Shown here in pieces: positions 1-9,373 of a stretch of DNA of 64,000 nt. A model generated the notes under the pieces. That model had not been told where the DNA came from. It worked only from the letters and a program-made list of their open reading frames with translations, and did not search any database. The stretch is taken from contig JAKMXF010000222.1 in the NCBI GenBank assembly GCA_024704765.1, forward strand, positions 1,214,077 to 1,278,076, given 5' to 3'. Both the position numbers and the translations under genes were made by a program. The first letter of the stretch is position 1; each line of letters opens with the position of its first letter. This stretch comes from Oopsacas minuta. Taxonomy: Eukaryota; Porifera; Hexactinellida; Lyssacinosida; Leucopsacidae.

Positions 1-387
1 AGAATGCTTCGAGGGAATTATTGGTGGAATAGACGTCTCTGCTGAGCCACAAAGTTCCCAACTATCACAGACCAAATGCCAATTAGCCCTTCAGTCCCAT
101 TGGATGGTAAAGTACCAGCAGCAGTGAGTAGGAAAAGACAACATCCACAGTTGGTAACGTCCATTGACGATGATACAAAACGTATTCTTATTTCAAAAGA
201 GGATGAGAAGTTAGTACTTTTGAGAGAGATCAAAGAGAATTTGGTATCTATAGGGAACGTACTCCAGTTACTGCCTGAAATGGTCCAAAATCAAACAGCA
301 ATAGTTAATCTCCTGGCACAACAATTGTTTCCATTCGTTGCTCCAAGCAGATTTCCAACGAATTTCCCCCCTAGTAATGTACCATAA
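1..387 (+). pseudogene. Harbinger-associated Myb/SANT-like protein, C-terminal fragment
   Basis: The open stretch 76-387 encodes 103 residues ending in a helix of the type KEDEKLVLLREIKENL followed by a hydrophobic tail. This layout is typical of the C-terminus of the Myb/SANT-like DNA-binding protein that accompanies PIF/Harbinger transposases. The reading frame that continues to the left edge (ECFEGIIGGIDVS...) is offset by one base, so either the copy is frameshifted near 70-75 or two unrelated frames meet there. A Harbinger transposase relic lies just downstream on the opposite strand, the usual two-gene arrangement of this superfamily. The N-terminal DNA-binding part would lie beyond the window. 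Function is inferred from position and composition. Confidence 0.45.
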
Positions 388-535
388 TCCACAATTTTTG
401 ATAAATTTAGTTTTTTGCATACTTATATCTGTGTATTGCTAAGTTAGAAAGTAAGGCAACGGCGTCCCCCCATGTCTGTAACTGTTATTCTATAATTATA
501 TTCAAATGAAACTACACTTGCTATAATAACTAATA

Positions 536-1744
536 TCAAATCTTAACATCGAGTTTAATAAAAAAAGTTGGTACTATTTCTTGTCTCATCAATACTCCAT
601 TTCCTGAAGAATGGGGAGTGTGAGTCTCATGAATTTGTTCATCCAGTGTATCGATGTCAGTATCGAGGCCATGGTTGATACAAATGTTATGCAGTACCAT
701 AGTTGCCATAATAATTTTGCAACACTTTTCCGGACTGTAAGAAAGGAAACCTCCTGCCGCCGTATTCACTAAGCGTACTTAGTACTTAAGTACTAAGTAT
801 GTACTTAAGTATGCTTAGTGAATACGGCCCCTGTTTTGTCCATTGAGCGCCAACAACTTTTCCAAATGCCAAAAGAACATTCGATCGTTTTTTGAACCTT
901 TACAAAGGCTCGATTATATCTTCTTTGTCCAGGAGTGGTTGGAGATGGTATTGGAGTCATGAGATTCGGTTTTAATCCATATGCACTATCACCCAATAAC
1001 CATCCATCAACTGTTGGTATAGTGCCATTTGATATTTTTTCGTTTACAGCGAATTGTCGCCAAATGAATGCATCATGTGTACTCCCGGGCCACATAACAA
1101 CGGAATCTATGAAACGAAATTCATGATCACAAATTGCTTGTATATTAATAGAATGAAACAACTTTCGATTGACATACACTTCTTCATTGAATGCAGGTGC
1201 AGTGATGGCTACATGTGAGCCATCGATACAACCGAACACAAGAGGAAATCCTCCATGTTGATGAAATGATTCTTGGATAACTCTTTGTCGACTTTCACTA
1301 GGAAATTTAATATATCTATTTGCAATAGATGCTAAGCCATCACGCACTGCAGTGACACACCTTGATACAGATGTTTGTGAAATGCCATGAGCAGAAGCAA
1401 CTACGTCTGAAATGTTCCAGTTGCTAGGAACTGTAGTGCTACTACCAATTGTGTTGTTGGAGGTATGGAATGGGAACGTGTTGTTAATCGGAATAGTGTA
1501 CTCGGTATCTCATTTAGAAGTTCCATGAAAAATTGCGAGTAATTCTGTAACGAGAAATAAATTCTCCATCAGAATATTCTTCCAGGGGATTTAGTCGATC
1601 TCTGAAAATTCTTTGACGGCGCAAGCTACTAGCAATTTCAAGATCAAGAATATGAAGCGCTATGCCATTGTTGATATCACAAAATTTCCTTGTAGAATTA
1701 GATAGGGCAACAACACCAACAATAGCATATATAGATACGTGCAT
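536..1744 (-). pseudogene. PIF/Harbinger transposase relic (HARBI1-like)
   Basis: Reading the minus strand from 1744 gives the usual HARBI1 order. The N-terminal RRQRIFRDRLNPLEEYSD segment comes first, then a helix-turn-helix region (GISQTSVSRCVTAVRDGLA, about 1320-1400). The DDE nuclease follows, with Asp in FGCIDGSHVAI (about 1225-1250), Asp in GDSAYGL (about 975-1000) and Glu in KTIECSFGIW (about 865-890). The C-terminal LSYSPEKCCKIIMATMVLHN is at about 690-745. The catalytic acids are all still present. The gene is broken by a frameshift near 1540, another near 1405, and a 70-bp palindrome at 759-828 that puts a stop after SMDKTG. Family identity is secure; the copy is not functional as written. 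Confidence 0.88.
759..828. mobile_element. 70-bp palindromic MITE inserted in the Harbinger relic
   Basis: The two ends, GCCGTATTCACTAAGC and GCTTAGTGAATACGGC, are perfect inverted copies. The middle (GTACTTAAGTACT-like) is itself palindromic, so the whole element folds into one hairpin. It interrupts the transposase frame exactly between the codons for SMDKTG and GFLSYSPEKCC, which are adjacent in intact HARBI1 proteins. This dates the palindrome after the Harbinger insertion. Superfamily is not assignable. Confidence 0.75.
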
Positions 1745-1844
1745 CAATGGATAATCAATATACCTAAAACGAGAAGTTTGGTAGGAAAATTGCAACAGTT
1801 TAAGGGCGAATATGTTGAATAATTTAATAGATATGTCGAGCGAG

Positions 1845-1925
1845 CTTGACCCCCGCGATAAAACGTGTCGCCAGGCCCAGCCCCTCCGTTCGCCAAATCC
1901 TGGCGCCGCCCCTGTCCATAACAGA
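1845..1925. mobile_element. GC-rich DNA-transposon terminus fragment
   Basis: On the minus strand the stretch begins CAGGGGCGGCGCCAGGATTT, a terminal sequence type common to hAT-like non-autonomous elements. It is an island of high GC in AT-rich surroundings, just upstream of the Harbinger relic. Only one end is recognisable, so the class is tentative. Confidence 0.35.
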
Positions 1926-1974
1926 ACAGTAACACAAAGAATTGGAAAGTGAAAATTTGTAGAAAGATGCAAAA

Positions 1975-2250
1975 TTAAGATGCCGTTTTCTGTAGATAGA
2001 TATCTAGACAACTAGGATCAAGTAAATTCCACTCTCTGAGACGAGATCTCAAAAGCTCCGCATTAGATTTTGTCAGACCTAATTCTCTAACCAAGTTTAA
2101 TAGTTCTTGCTGATTAGGAAAGTGTGGTTTCCATGATAAGTCTTCGTCGAAGAAGATATAATCTTCCTCGCTAGAAGATATGTACTCAGGATCAACAGTT
2201 CCTTCTAAGAAAGGAGAAATCGGAATTGGCAGATCTTCATTGTGCGACAC
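1975..2250 (-). pseudogene. Fragment of a repeat-encoded protein (LVRELGLTKSNAELL type)
   Basis: A 91-residue open frame contains WKPHFPNQQELLNLVREL followed by LTKSNAELLRSRLREWNLL. I recall this signature from long, multicopy uncharacterised proteins in cnidarians and arthropods that are believed to be transposon-linked. The family normally continues several hundred residues; here it ends after LQKTAS. The frame lies between the Harbinger relic and a foldback element, so it is probably a remnant. No function is assigned. Confidence 0.4.
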
Positions 2251-2310
2251 TAGGGCAATAGACGATGGAATGTTCGGGTAAACAATATTTTTTCTATCTT
2301 TTCCTTTATA

Positions 2311-3227
2311 CAGTCAGGGGACAAAAGTATTCGACCACACAAATATATTGTCATAAATTGTATACTCTTTCCCGCTCCTATATATTGTGTAGTCTATATT
2401 CGTAGCTGCTATCTAGTAATTTGTATAGAATAACACATGTTTTTCAAGAATTTCAAAAAAATATTTTAGATTGACACTTTTTGAAGGTGTTAATTATTAA
2501 TAATTATTAGATAATTATTGATAATCAAAATATGTGGTAATTCAAAACCTATTAAGAATCTATAATTTCTGACTTGATATTTGAATTCTACGTAGGCGAG
2601 TTACCCCAGATTGAAATTTCCAATCGGATTGAGCAATTTTTACCAGAGTTATAGATGAATTTCAATTTTGTGCCATTTGTGTCACCTTTTGCCGAAGGTG
2701 GCACAAGTGGCCGCTACCAAGAGGTTATTTTGGAATTCAAGGGTTAGCATAGTCATATCATTCGAAAATACTACTTCGACTTATTCCTCCTAACCCTAGT
2801 TGATTTCCTTGTAGTGGCGCTTTTTCCTGCCACCTGTGCCACTTTTTGAAAAAAGTGGCACAAGTGGGACAAATTGAAATTCTTTTATAACTTTGGTAAA
2901 AATTGTTCAATCCGATTGGAAATTTCAATCTGGGGTAACTCGCCTACGTAGAATTCAAATATCAAGTCAGAAATTATAGATTCTTAATAGGTTTTGAATT
3001 ACCACATATTTTGATTATCAATAATTATCTAATGTTTGTGAATAATTAACACCTTCAAAAAGTGTAAATCGAAAATATTTTTTGAAATTCTTGAAAAACA
3101 TATGTTATTCTATACAAATTACTAGATTGCAGCTACGAATATAGACTATACAGTATATAGGAGCGGGAAAGAGTATACAATTTATTACAATATAATTGTG
3201 TGGTTGAATACTTTTGTCCCTTGACTG
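2311..3227. mobile_element. 917-bp foldback MITE with Tc1/mariner-like ends
   Basis: The element begins CAGTCAGGGGACAAAAGTAT and ends with its inverted counterpart, flanked by TA on both sides (2309-2310 and 3228-3229). The inverted symmetry runs nearly to the centre. The left arm (about 2311-2690) and right arm (about 2850-3227) match with only scattered differences, and the central GTGCCAC-rich segments are also mirrored. It has no coding capacity. The TA duplication and the CAGT terminus point to Tc1/mariner mobilisation. Confidence 0.85.
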
Positions 3228-3301
3228 TATATATAGATATATGTATGTATAATTCCATTAAGATTTAAAATTCGTTCGCAGCTTCATTTCCACAACACTT
3301 T

Positions 3302-5819
3302 ATGGCGGAACCTACTGATTTTGAGACATTGTCGCTAGTGACAAAAAGAAAGATGGTATGGGAAGAGATAAATATCATTACAACATTAGAAGAGGCCCCG
3401 AGAGTTAATTGAAACTCTCAAATTTATGGCAAGGAGGGTGATGAAAGCAGATTATGAGCTGTACTATTGCAAATTCAGCAGGACTACATATCCTGATTAC
3501 TCAATAAAGGCCAAAATCGAAAAATATGGTTCTGAGTACAAGGTTTACTTATTCGGTCACCACAAACATGATGAATGTAATCAAAAAGTAGAGTTGCTTA
3601 ATAAAGGATTGTCTTAGGAAAAGAAGCAACTGTGTTTAGAAATACTAAAATCAAACCCCTGCACTCTACCTAGAAAGATATTTGATATTATGGTAAACCA
3701 AAGACCTGATCTGACGTTCGTACCTGACGATATTATCAAGATTCGCCATTTTAAACAAAATAACAAATCTAATATATTTGGTGTACATGTGGAAGACTCT
3801 CGTCAAGCGATGTGCAACGAAGTCTCTAAATACCAAGATCATTCACAAGTATTTGTTCGTCAAAAACCGGAAGAAATATACAATGACAAAGGGGAACTTT
3901 TCTTAACGATTCAACACATGAATATGCTGAAAAATATGTCAGTTCTCAATAAGTTCATCAACTCTGATACAACTCATAGAATGAGTAAATCAAGATTGAA
4001 CACTTTAGCATGCGGGTATGTTGTGACAATACTTTCCTGTTGATGTAGCATTTACGTGATCATGAAGTAATTTTAAACTATATTTTTCCTTTTAGCTCAG
4101 TTGACTGTCAATTAGTCTATCATCTGGGCTGTATTGTATTTGCTAGGCATGAAACAGCAAAAGAATATCTAAATATGTTCCGGTCATTAAATGAAGATAT
4201 GCATAAGATGTTTCAATTTAAACGAAAAGAGACTCTTACTCGCAGCATGAATGATAATGATGATGCTATTTTCGCTGCTATAAGGGAAGAATTTACAAGT
4301 CCGCAATTGATCTTAGGAAATTGTTATTTCCATTTAGCTCACAGAAGTAAATGTTTAAAAGCTACCTGGGTTAAGAAGGATGGAATCACAAAGGCTAATC
4401 TAAAACCAATGCTTGAATACTTACACAGAATTCAGGTAGTGATTATCAATAATTATATTTCTAGGTGATTCATTTGGACAGCCTCCAAACTTGTTAAAAT
4501 ACTAGTTACACAATAATAATACTGTCTCATTATCTTTATTTAGAAATTACCAACCTACACTGGATCTACAATTGGATTGAAGTTATGGACAAATAAATAT
4601 TCAAATACCTACCCGAATTCCATGAAGAGCTTCCTCTCAGAATATGGTCCCCCAAACAAAGATGGCTGGTTACGTAGTAAAGTTGGTCCCGGTATCCCAA
4701 CTGATAATAATTCTCAAGAAAAATTTTTCCACACCTTCAAGAGAACACTCATGCAAACCACACATGGTGATATATTGTATCTGAAGGAAGCGATTAAATG
4801 TATTTCATCACAAAGCAAATTGGAGTCGAGAAGTCTTCCATCACACCACTGGATCTAGATTGTGATCCTCCCAAGCATGTCCTCAGCCGTATTAGAGGAT
4901 TTTTCCAAAGAGCATTTGAAAAGTTAGCTTCAAGTGAGTCTGATGGCATATTTCCAGCAGAAACATCTCCATTAGACGATTTACAAGGATTATCTTTAGA
5001 AGAATCATTGGCACAACTCCGCAGAAAGGTTAGTACATCAATAATGTGTACTCAATCCTTAATCTAACTACGAAGTTTATTCGTTGGTTCTCTTGACTAT
5101 TTTAACATTCTATAGGATATACTTATGGAAAGGTTATATCATTCAAAAAGAAAGTATTGCTACTTGCTAGAGAAGGCAATGTACCACACTCACCAGCAGA
5201 ATATGCATTATATGGATGTTCACCAAATCCAGACTAGCTGGACGGAAGTTACAGCGCAACAACAGGAAGCGGATGAAGTAACTTGGAGATTGGATAGTTT
5301 ACAACAAAAAATCGATTCAAGGTCTTATCCATCTAGCTACCTAATAACTTGCCAAACCCTTTTACTCTTTCAAATTCAAAACATTATATTAATCGAGTCT
5401 TTTTTGCTTTATTCCTATAGTGCTCCTGTTTCCTCTCGAAAGCAATTTGTCATCCCATGTAGAAGGTTACAACTTTTAAACTTTTCTTCGGAAGAATATA
5501 TACAAGAAATTACCGACTTATTTTTGAAATATAAATCTGCGTCTCTACATGTGGATCAATATACGGATCTTGACTCCTTATTTTAGAAAGAGAAGGTTTC
5601 TATGTCATTACAGAATCCTTAGATGAATCTTGTAGATATAAAGTTCAGTATTCCTGCACTTGTCCCAGCTATATGCACTACAAAGCATGTTCTCATGTTA
5701 TCGCATATGGATTATTGAATAAGAAAATGGACGCTCACCCAAATGTAACTACTTTCGTAAAATCAGTGAAGAAAAAGCCAGGTAGGCCCAAAAGAGGGAA
5801 TTGTTATTCATTCGATTAG
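3302..5819 (+). pseudogene. MULE-type transposase relic with SWIM zinc finger
   Basis: Exon-like blocks at 3399-4015, about 4097-4434, 4543-4860, about 4861-5026, 5116-5321 and about 5421-5819 together encode a Mutator-like transposase. They run from an N-terminal basic segment, through a nuclease part with NSDTTHRM (first Asp) and the conserved CYFHLAHR region, to a C-terminal SWIM finger CTCPSYMHYKACSHV (CxCx(n)CxH, about 5662-5710) and an AT-hook-like KKPGRPKRG. Four intron-like gaps have GT/AG ends. Damage includes an N-terminal frameshift near 3390, an in-frame TAG at 3615-3617, a frameshift near 4840 and another near 5583. Domestication cannot be excluded, but the breaks argue for a dead transposon. 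Confidence 0.72.
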
Positions 5820-6270
5820 GAGCGTTACCTTAGAGAGACACTATTAGCGAGGATTTGTTAATGTAGAAGAATATCTAGTAATTAACCATATTTTCTATTT
5901 CAGAATTACTTGCTAGTAATTATTGACTGTTTAGAATCCAACCTAGAAGTTACTAATGTAAATAATGTTTCTATACATTTTAACATTCTGGACTGAGTAT
6001 ATGAATCCACACTCTACAAAGGGAAATGTTGAAATGATACCAATATATAGAGCGTATAAGTTTAAACATTTGCCAAATTAATTGCTTTGTTTGCCAAAAT
6101 AATTGAATCTTTAGTTCAGTTACCAAAATAATTGAATTCATTGGCCAAGTTAGTGGTACATCCGTATTGATATCGTAAACCTAAACATAGAAGTTCTGTG
6201 TTAGCAAAGTGAGGTAAGATGATTTATAGTAAAGGTAACGAATTTATATCGGGAATTCATACGTAGTAAT
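5820..6270. other. AT-rich spacer
   Basis: No supported gene. The stretch contains imperfect direct repeats of a motif like CCAAAATAATTGAAT around 6070-6140 and is otherwise low-complexity AT-rich DNA. Confidence 0.5.
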
Positions 6271-6390
6271 CAAGGTTGCAACCGAATAGATCAATATTCG
6301 GTTCAACTGAATAATATTTGGCGAATAGTTCAATATTCGGTTACTAACCGAATATTATCAGTAGATTCGGTTCGATCAGTTTCAACCTTG
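6271..6390. mobile_element. 120-bp hAT-like MITE
   Basis: The ends are inverted (CAAGGTTG and CAACCTTG). They are flanked by an 8-bp near-repeat, GTAGTAAT at 6263-6270 and GTAGTAAC at 6391-6398, as expected for a hAT-type target duplication. The interior carries several CCGAATA/TATTCGG palindromes. Confidence 0.65.
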
Positions 6391-6539
6391 GTAGTAACTC
6401 CATTGATGGAGGAGATGCGAAATTCATTTGTTTGTTTGCCAGTAAACATGAAAAGTCACCTGTGTAGTTCTATTTAAATGTTGCAACTGTATTATTTTGC
6501 ATTATCAGCTAAAATATTTTTGCCATATTTTATATTCTC

Positions 6540-6960
6540 TTTATTAACAACTCTTCATTTATCAATGGATCGTGATCAGCCCTCCTTCCGGCTGATCAGA
6601 ACAAGTAAGGGAGGACAAAAGCTGCTAGAAGGAGGATACCTATATTTGATGCACAGGAGAGTTGGAGAAATGTCAGATTGGCAGTGTGAGCAGGGAGGAG
6701 AGTCTAAAGCAAGGGTTCATACGAAGAGAATGGAGATAGTGAAGCGTACGAATGAGCATCTGCATGCACCTGATGTTCATTCGTACGCTTCACTATCTCC
6801 ATTCCCTTCGTATGAACCTATGCTTTCTCTTTCCCTCTCTCTCCATGCCAATGTGTCAAATATCCTCTCTCCTACCTCTCTCCTGATTTCCTCCTCATTC
6901 CTGACGGTGCCGCTACCAATTGAAGTGGACAGTGGTCGAGATGTGGTAGCTGCACCCATG
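6540..6960. repeat. Complex inverted-repeat block with pre-miRNA-like hairpin
   Basis: The core is a 105-nt hairpin: arm 6714-6760, loop 6761-6771, arm 6772-6818, with 47-bp arms and two mismatches. Further out, symmetry continues loosely (GAGAGTCTAAAGC against GCTTTCTCTTTCCCTCTC). A separate small palindrome, GATCAGCC/GGCTGATC, lies near 6572-6596. The stretch is open in one frame but its composition is repetitive and nothing suggests coding. It could be a MITE or a small-RNA precursor. Confidence 0.6.
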
Positions 6961-7078
6961 TAGAACATATTTTAGTTTTCTAGTTTCTATTTTTGTTTAG
7001 TCTTCTGTTTGTTATTAGATAAATGTTTAATTAAGTAATTATATTTCTTGCAAGTTACTTATTAATAAGCCAGGCTTA
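6961..7078. other. AT-rich spacer before DNAJC17-like fragment
   Basis: No gene seen. It ends in a plausible splice acceptor (CAGGCTTAG at about 7070-7078) directly before the DNAJC17-like fragment. Confidence 0.4.
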
Positions 7079-7198
7079 GAGCAGAAACTGAAATTATGAG
7101 ACAGGAGATGAACCGGAAAGATGAAGTACATGTATTTCAGGCTCGGGCTGAGCTAGCGACCTCTAGTCTGTCCATCCATCCTAACGACACTGAGTAAT
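7079..7198 (+). pseudogene. DNAJC17-like exon fragment
   Basis: The frame from 7079 reads AETEIMRQEMNRKDEV then HVFQARAEL. It closely matches AETEILRQESKPEDETTC...WEL of the intact DNAJC17 gene 1.5 kb downstream, and the DNA is visibly similar over about 65 bases. It stops at TAA (about 7196) and has no J domain upstream. An AG precedes it, as if it were once an exon. I read it as the remnant of a partial local duplication of DNAJC17. Confidence 0.6.
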
Positions 7199-8210
7199 TG
7201 AGCAATCCAATTTAACATGAAATGATATTTGACAAGTAAAATTAATGAAATCGATAATAAGATTAATGTTAGAGAATGTAGGTTGAGTTCTCTACTATAC
7301 AAGTACTGTAATAAATTGAATATAGGTATAGTATAAATTTTCAAATACTTCAATTCGTAGATTAGTCATCACTCATCTCTCATTATTCTGACCCTGTTGT
7401 TCTTAATTGACTTTGTTCTGACTGAATCTCTACAGCACATTTACAGGTCTATTCTTTAATTCTATTATTTTCACCCTTCGATAACTATTTAATACTTCAC
7501 TTGGCCACAATTATACCAAAACTGCTCTACAAATCATACGTGTTATTTGGAAGGAAACTAGATCGATGTGCTCTCGCTGAGTTCTACCGTTCACATATTA
7601 CTTTTCATTGAATCTTCTATAACCAATCTTACCTGTCCCCCTCAATGGGCTATACTTGCCTTTGATGGTACCCATAATCGTGAACTAGTCAATAATATAA
7701 GTCAAAGTGAAATTCAAGGAAATCAAAATCAAGCATATGCTGTTGATTGTGTCGAAGTTGCTATCTTTTGCCTTTCTAAATCAGTAAAAAAGGTGTGAAA
7801 TATGTAAAACACTTGACAATTGAGTCTTAATAGCGTTATTCAATTGTCTAGATGATGCATGCTCTGAGTACCTTTTACATTTTATTACGTAGTTGAGGGG
7901 TGCCCAACATCGGCCCGGCGTAATAATTTCATCCAGCCCGCGCAAGCATGCACTGAGACTTTTGTACTTTGTAATATATACTATTTCTTAATGAACAATT
8001 CCTAAGCCACATTTCGATAGCATTCATACTGGGTGTCGAATTTCAAAGTATTTGACATTTTGAGGATTCTTATCCATTTTCAATACATGACAGGTGCATG
8101 TGTTTAGTAATAGTAATCCTTAGCGGTGTATAAATATAAACTAGTCAGACTCTGGTCATTTTGAAGTGTAATTAATGTCACGTATTTCTATTTAGTGTTG
8201 CTAGCATTCG
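7199..8210. other. Spacer with hAT-type terminus
   Basis: About 1 kb without a convincing gene. An open frame at 7568-7798 has no recognisable domain. At 7895-7930 the sequence GAGGGGTGCCCAAC...CGGCCCGG resembles a common hAT transposon terminus; no partner end was found. Confidence 0.4.
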
Positions 8211-8903
8211 ATGGCCTCAAGTAGTAGCATAAACAACTTCATCAAGGAATTCGGAGAAACTGACTTGTACACGTTTTTAGGAGTCTCTATAGATAGCAAT
8301 GTGAAGGAGATAACATCAGCTTATCGTAAAACAGCTCTCAAATACCATCCCGACAAGAATCCAGATGAAGCTAGTGCTGCTATGTTCCGTAAGCTCACCA
8401 GTGTGTACTCCTTGCTAACAGATAACAGTGCACGTTCGGCATATGACAATCTAGTGAGGACGAGACTCGCTTCAGAAAAGAGAAGACTGGAATTTAGTGT
8501 CAAGCGACGTAAACTTATGCAAGATTTAGAACGGAGGGAGAAACAGGGAGAAGATCTGGCCACCAAAAAAATGAACCATGAAATAGCTCGACTAAGGAAA
8601 GAGGGAGAGGCAAGGCTTCTAGCCGAGACTGAAATATTGAGACAGGAGAGTAAACCTGAAGATGAAACTACTTGTATTTTAAGGGTCAAGTGGGAATTAT
8701 CTAAGGATGTTCACTGTTCATATACGAAAAAAACTCTCACTCAGATGTTCGCTAAATATGCAGAAAGTACCACAGTTGTGGTTTCTGCTGGGAAAGGCAG
8801 AGCTCTTGTAGAACTGAAATCTGGACCATGGACTTTTCAAGCTATCAATGAGGTTGGAATAAATGAGAATCCATTGACAGTTGAATGGCTTAGAAAAGGT
8901 TAA
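8211..8903 (+). CDS. DNAJC17: DnaJ homolog subfamily C member 17 (J domain + RRM)
   Basis: This is a single exon of 230 residues. Residues 17-85 form a J domain with the HPD motif in KYHPDKNPDE. A highly charged coiled segment (about 90-150, RRLEFSVKRRKLM...EARLLAETEIL) follows, then an RNA-recognition-motif-like C-terminus (about 155-228, ILRVKWEL ... GRALVELKSG ... NPLTVEWL). This order is diagnostic of DNAJC17, a nuclear co-chaperone linked to Hsp70 and the spliceosome. Vertebrate proteins are about 300 residues; this one stops right after the RRM. The TAA stop (8901-8903) lies inside an inverted copy of the gene's own last bases, so a fold-back event may have created the present C-terminus. 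Start ATG 8211 precedes the J domain by a normal distance. Confidence 0.93.
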   Translation: MASSSSINNFIKEFGETDLYTFLGVSIDSNVKEITSAYRKTALKYHPDKNPDEASAAMFRKLTSVYSLLTDNSARSAYDNLVRTRLASEKRRLEFSVKRRKLMQDLERREKQGEDLATKKMNHEIARLRKEGEARLLAETEILRQESKPEDETTCILRVKWELSKDVHCSYTKKTLTQMFAKYAESTTVVVSAGKGRALVELKSGPWTFQAINEVGINENPLTVEWLRKG

Positions 8904-8945
8904 GCCATTCATTGATAGCTTGAAAAGTCCATGGTCCAGATTTCA
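8815..8945. repeat. Fold-back of the DNAJC17 3' end (perfect 37-bp inverted repeat)
   Basis: Bases 8815-8851, inside the coding sequence, recur as a perfect reverse complement at 8909-8945. Nested within the spacer, 8882-8892 pairs perfectly with 8901-8911 around an 8-base loop. The downstream copy equals the reversed end of the gene with about 30 bases omitted. The stop codon is provided by the inverted arm. Confidence 0.9.
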
Positions 8946-8947
8946 TT

Positions 8948-9007
8948 TCGAGTAGTTGTCACATGTTATAATGAGTTTTAGCATTATAACATGCGACAAC
9001 TACTCGA
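8948..9007. repeat. 26-bp-arm hairpin
   Basis: Arm 8948-8973 and arm 8982-9007 are reverse complements with one mismatch, and the loop is eight bases. It abuts the DNAJC17 fold-back. Confidence 0.85.
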
Positions 9008-9112
9008 GTTCCTATTTTTTGTATATGTGTGTAATTATGGCTGAATTAATGCTCTTCTTATTTAATTTGTTCATATCAAGTTCATTCGTCCGGTCAGAGA
9101 GTTTTATATTTC

Positions 9113-9243
9113 ATAGGAGTACGCTCCTAATGTTCATACCGTCATAACGTTACGGTATGGAGAAAGAAGCTCATTTTTTCACTCTCCTAGATAGACTTAT
9201 TTTGGTCGCAAATCATATGTCTAAAGGAGCACCCGATGCTCCT
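9113..9243. repeat. Cluster of small palindromes
   Basis: Three short hairpins follow each other: TAGGAGTACGCTCCTA (about 9114-9129), CATACCGT/ACGGTATG (about 9136-9159) and AGGAGCA/TGCTCCT (about 9225-9243). They lie in the spacer between DNAJC17 and the thiolase gene. Confidence 0.65.
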
Positions 9244-9373
9244 AAATTATTCCTTGGGTTCAGCATAGCCATGATTCAGCTTACGTTATCTATGGTAGAA
9301 CCTCTATAAGCCGGAGTTACAAACATCAAGGGTACCTTAAGACAACTATTACTGATCTATTTACTTATTTAGT

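Noticed and set aside
6478-6963. 161-codon open frame with a hydrophobic N-terminus
   Set aside because: It runs through the 105-nt hairpin and low-complexity CTCTCT stretches. Both strands are open there because of the inverted repeat, and no domain is visible.
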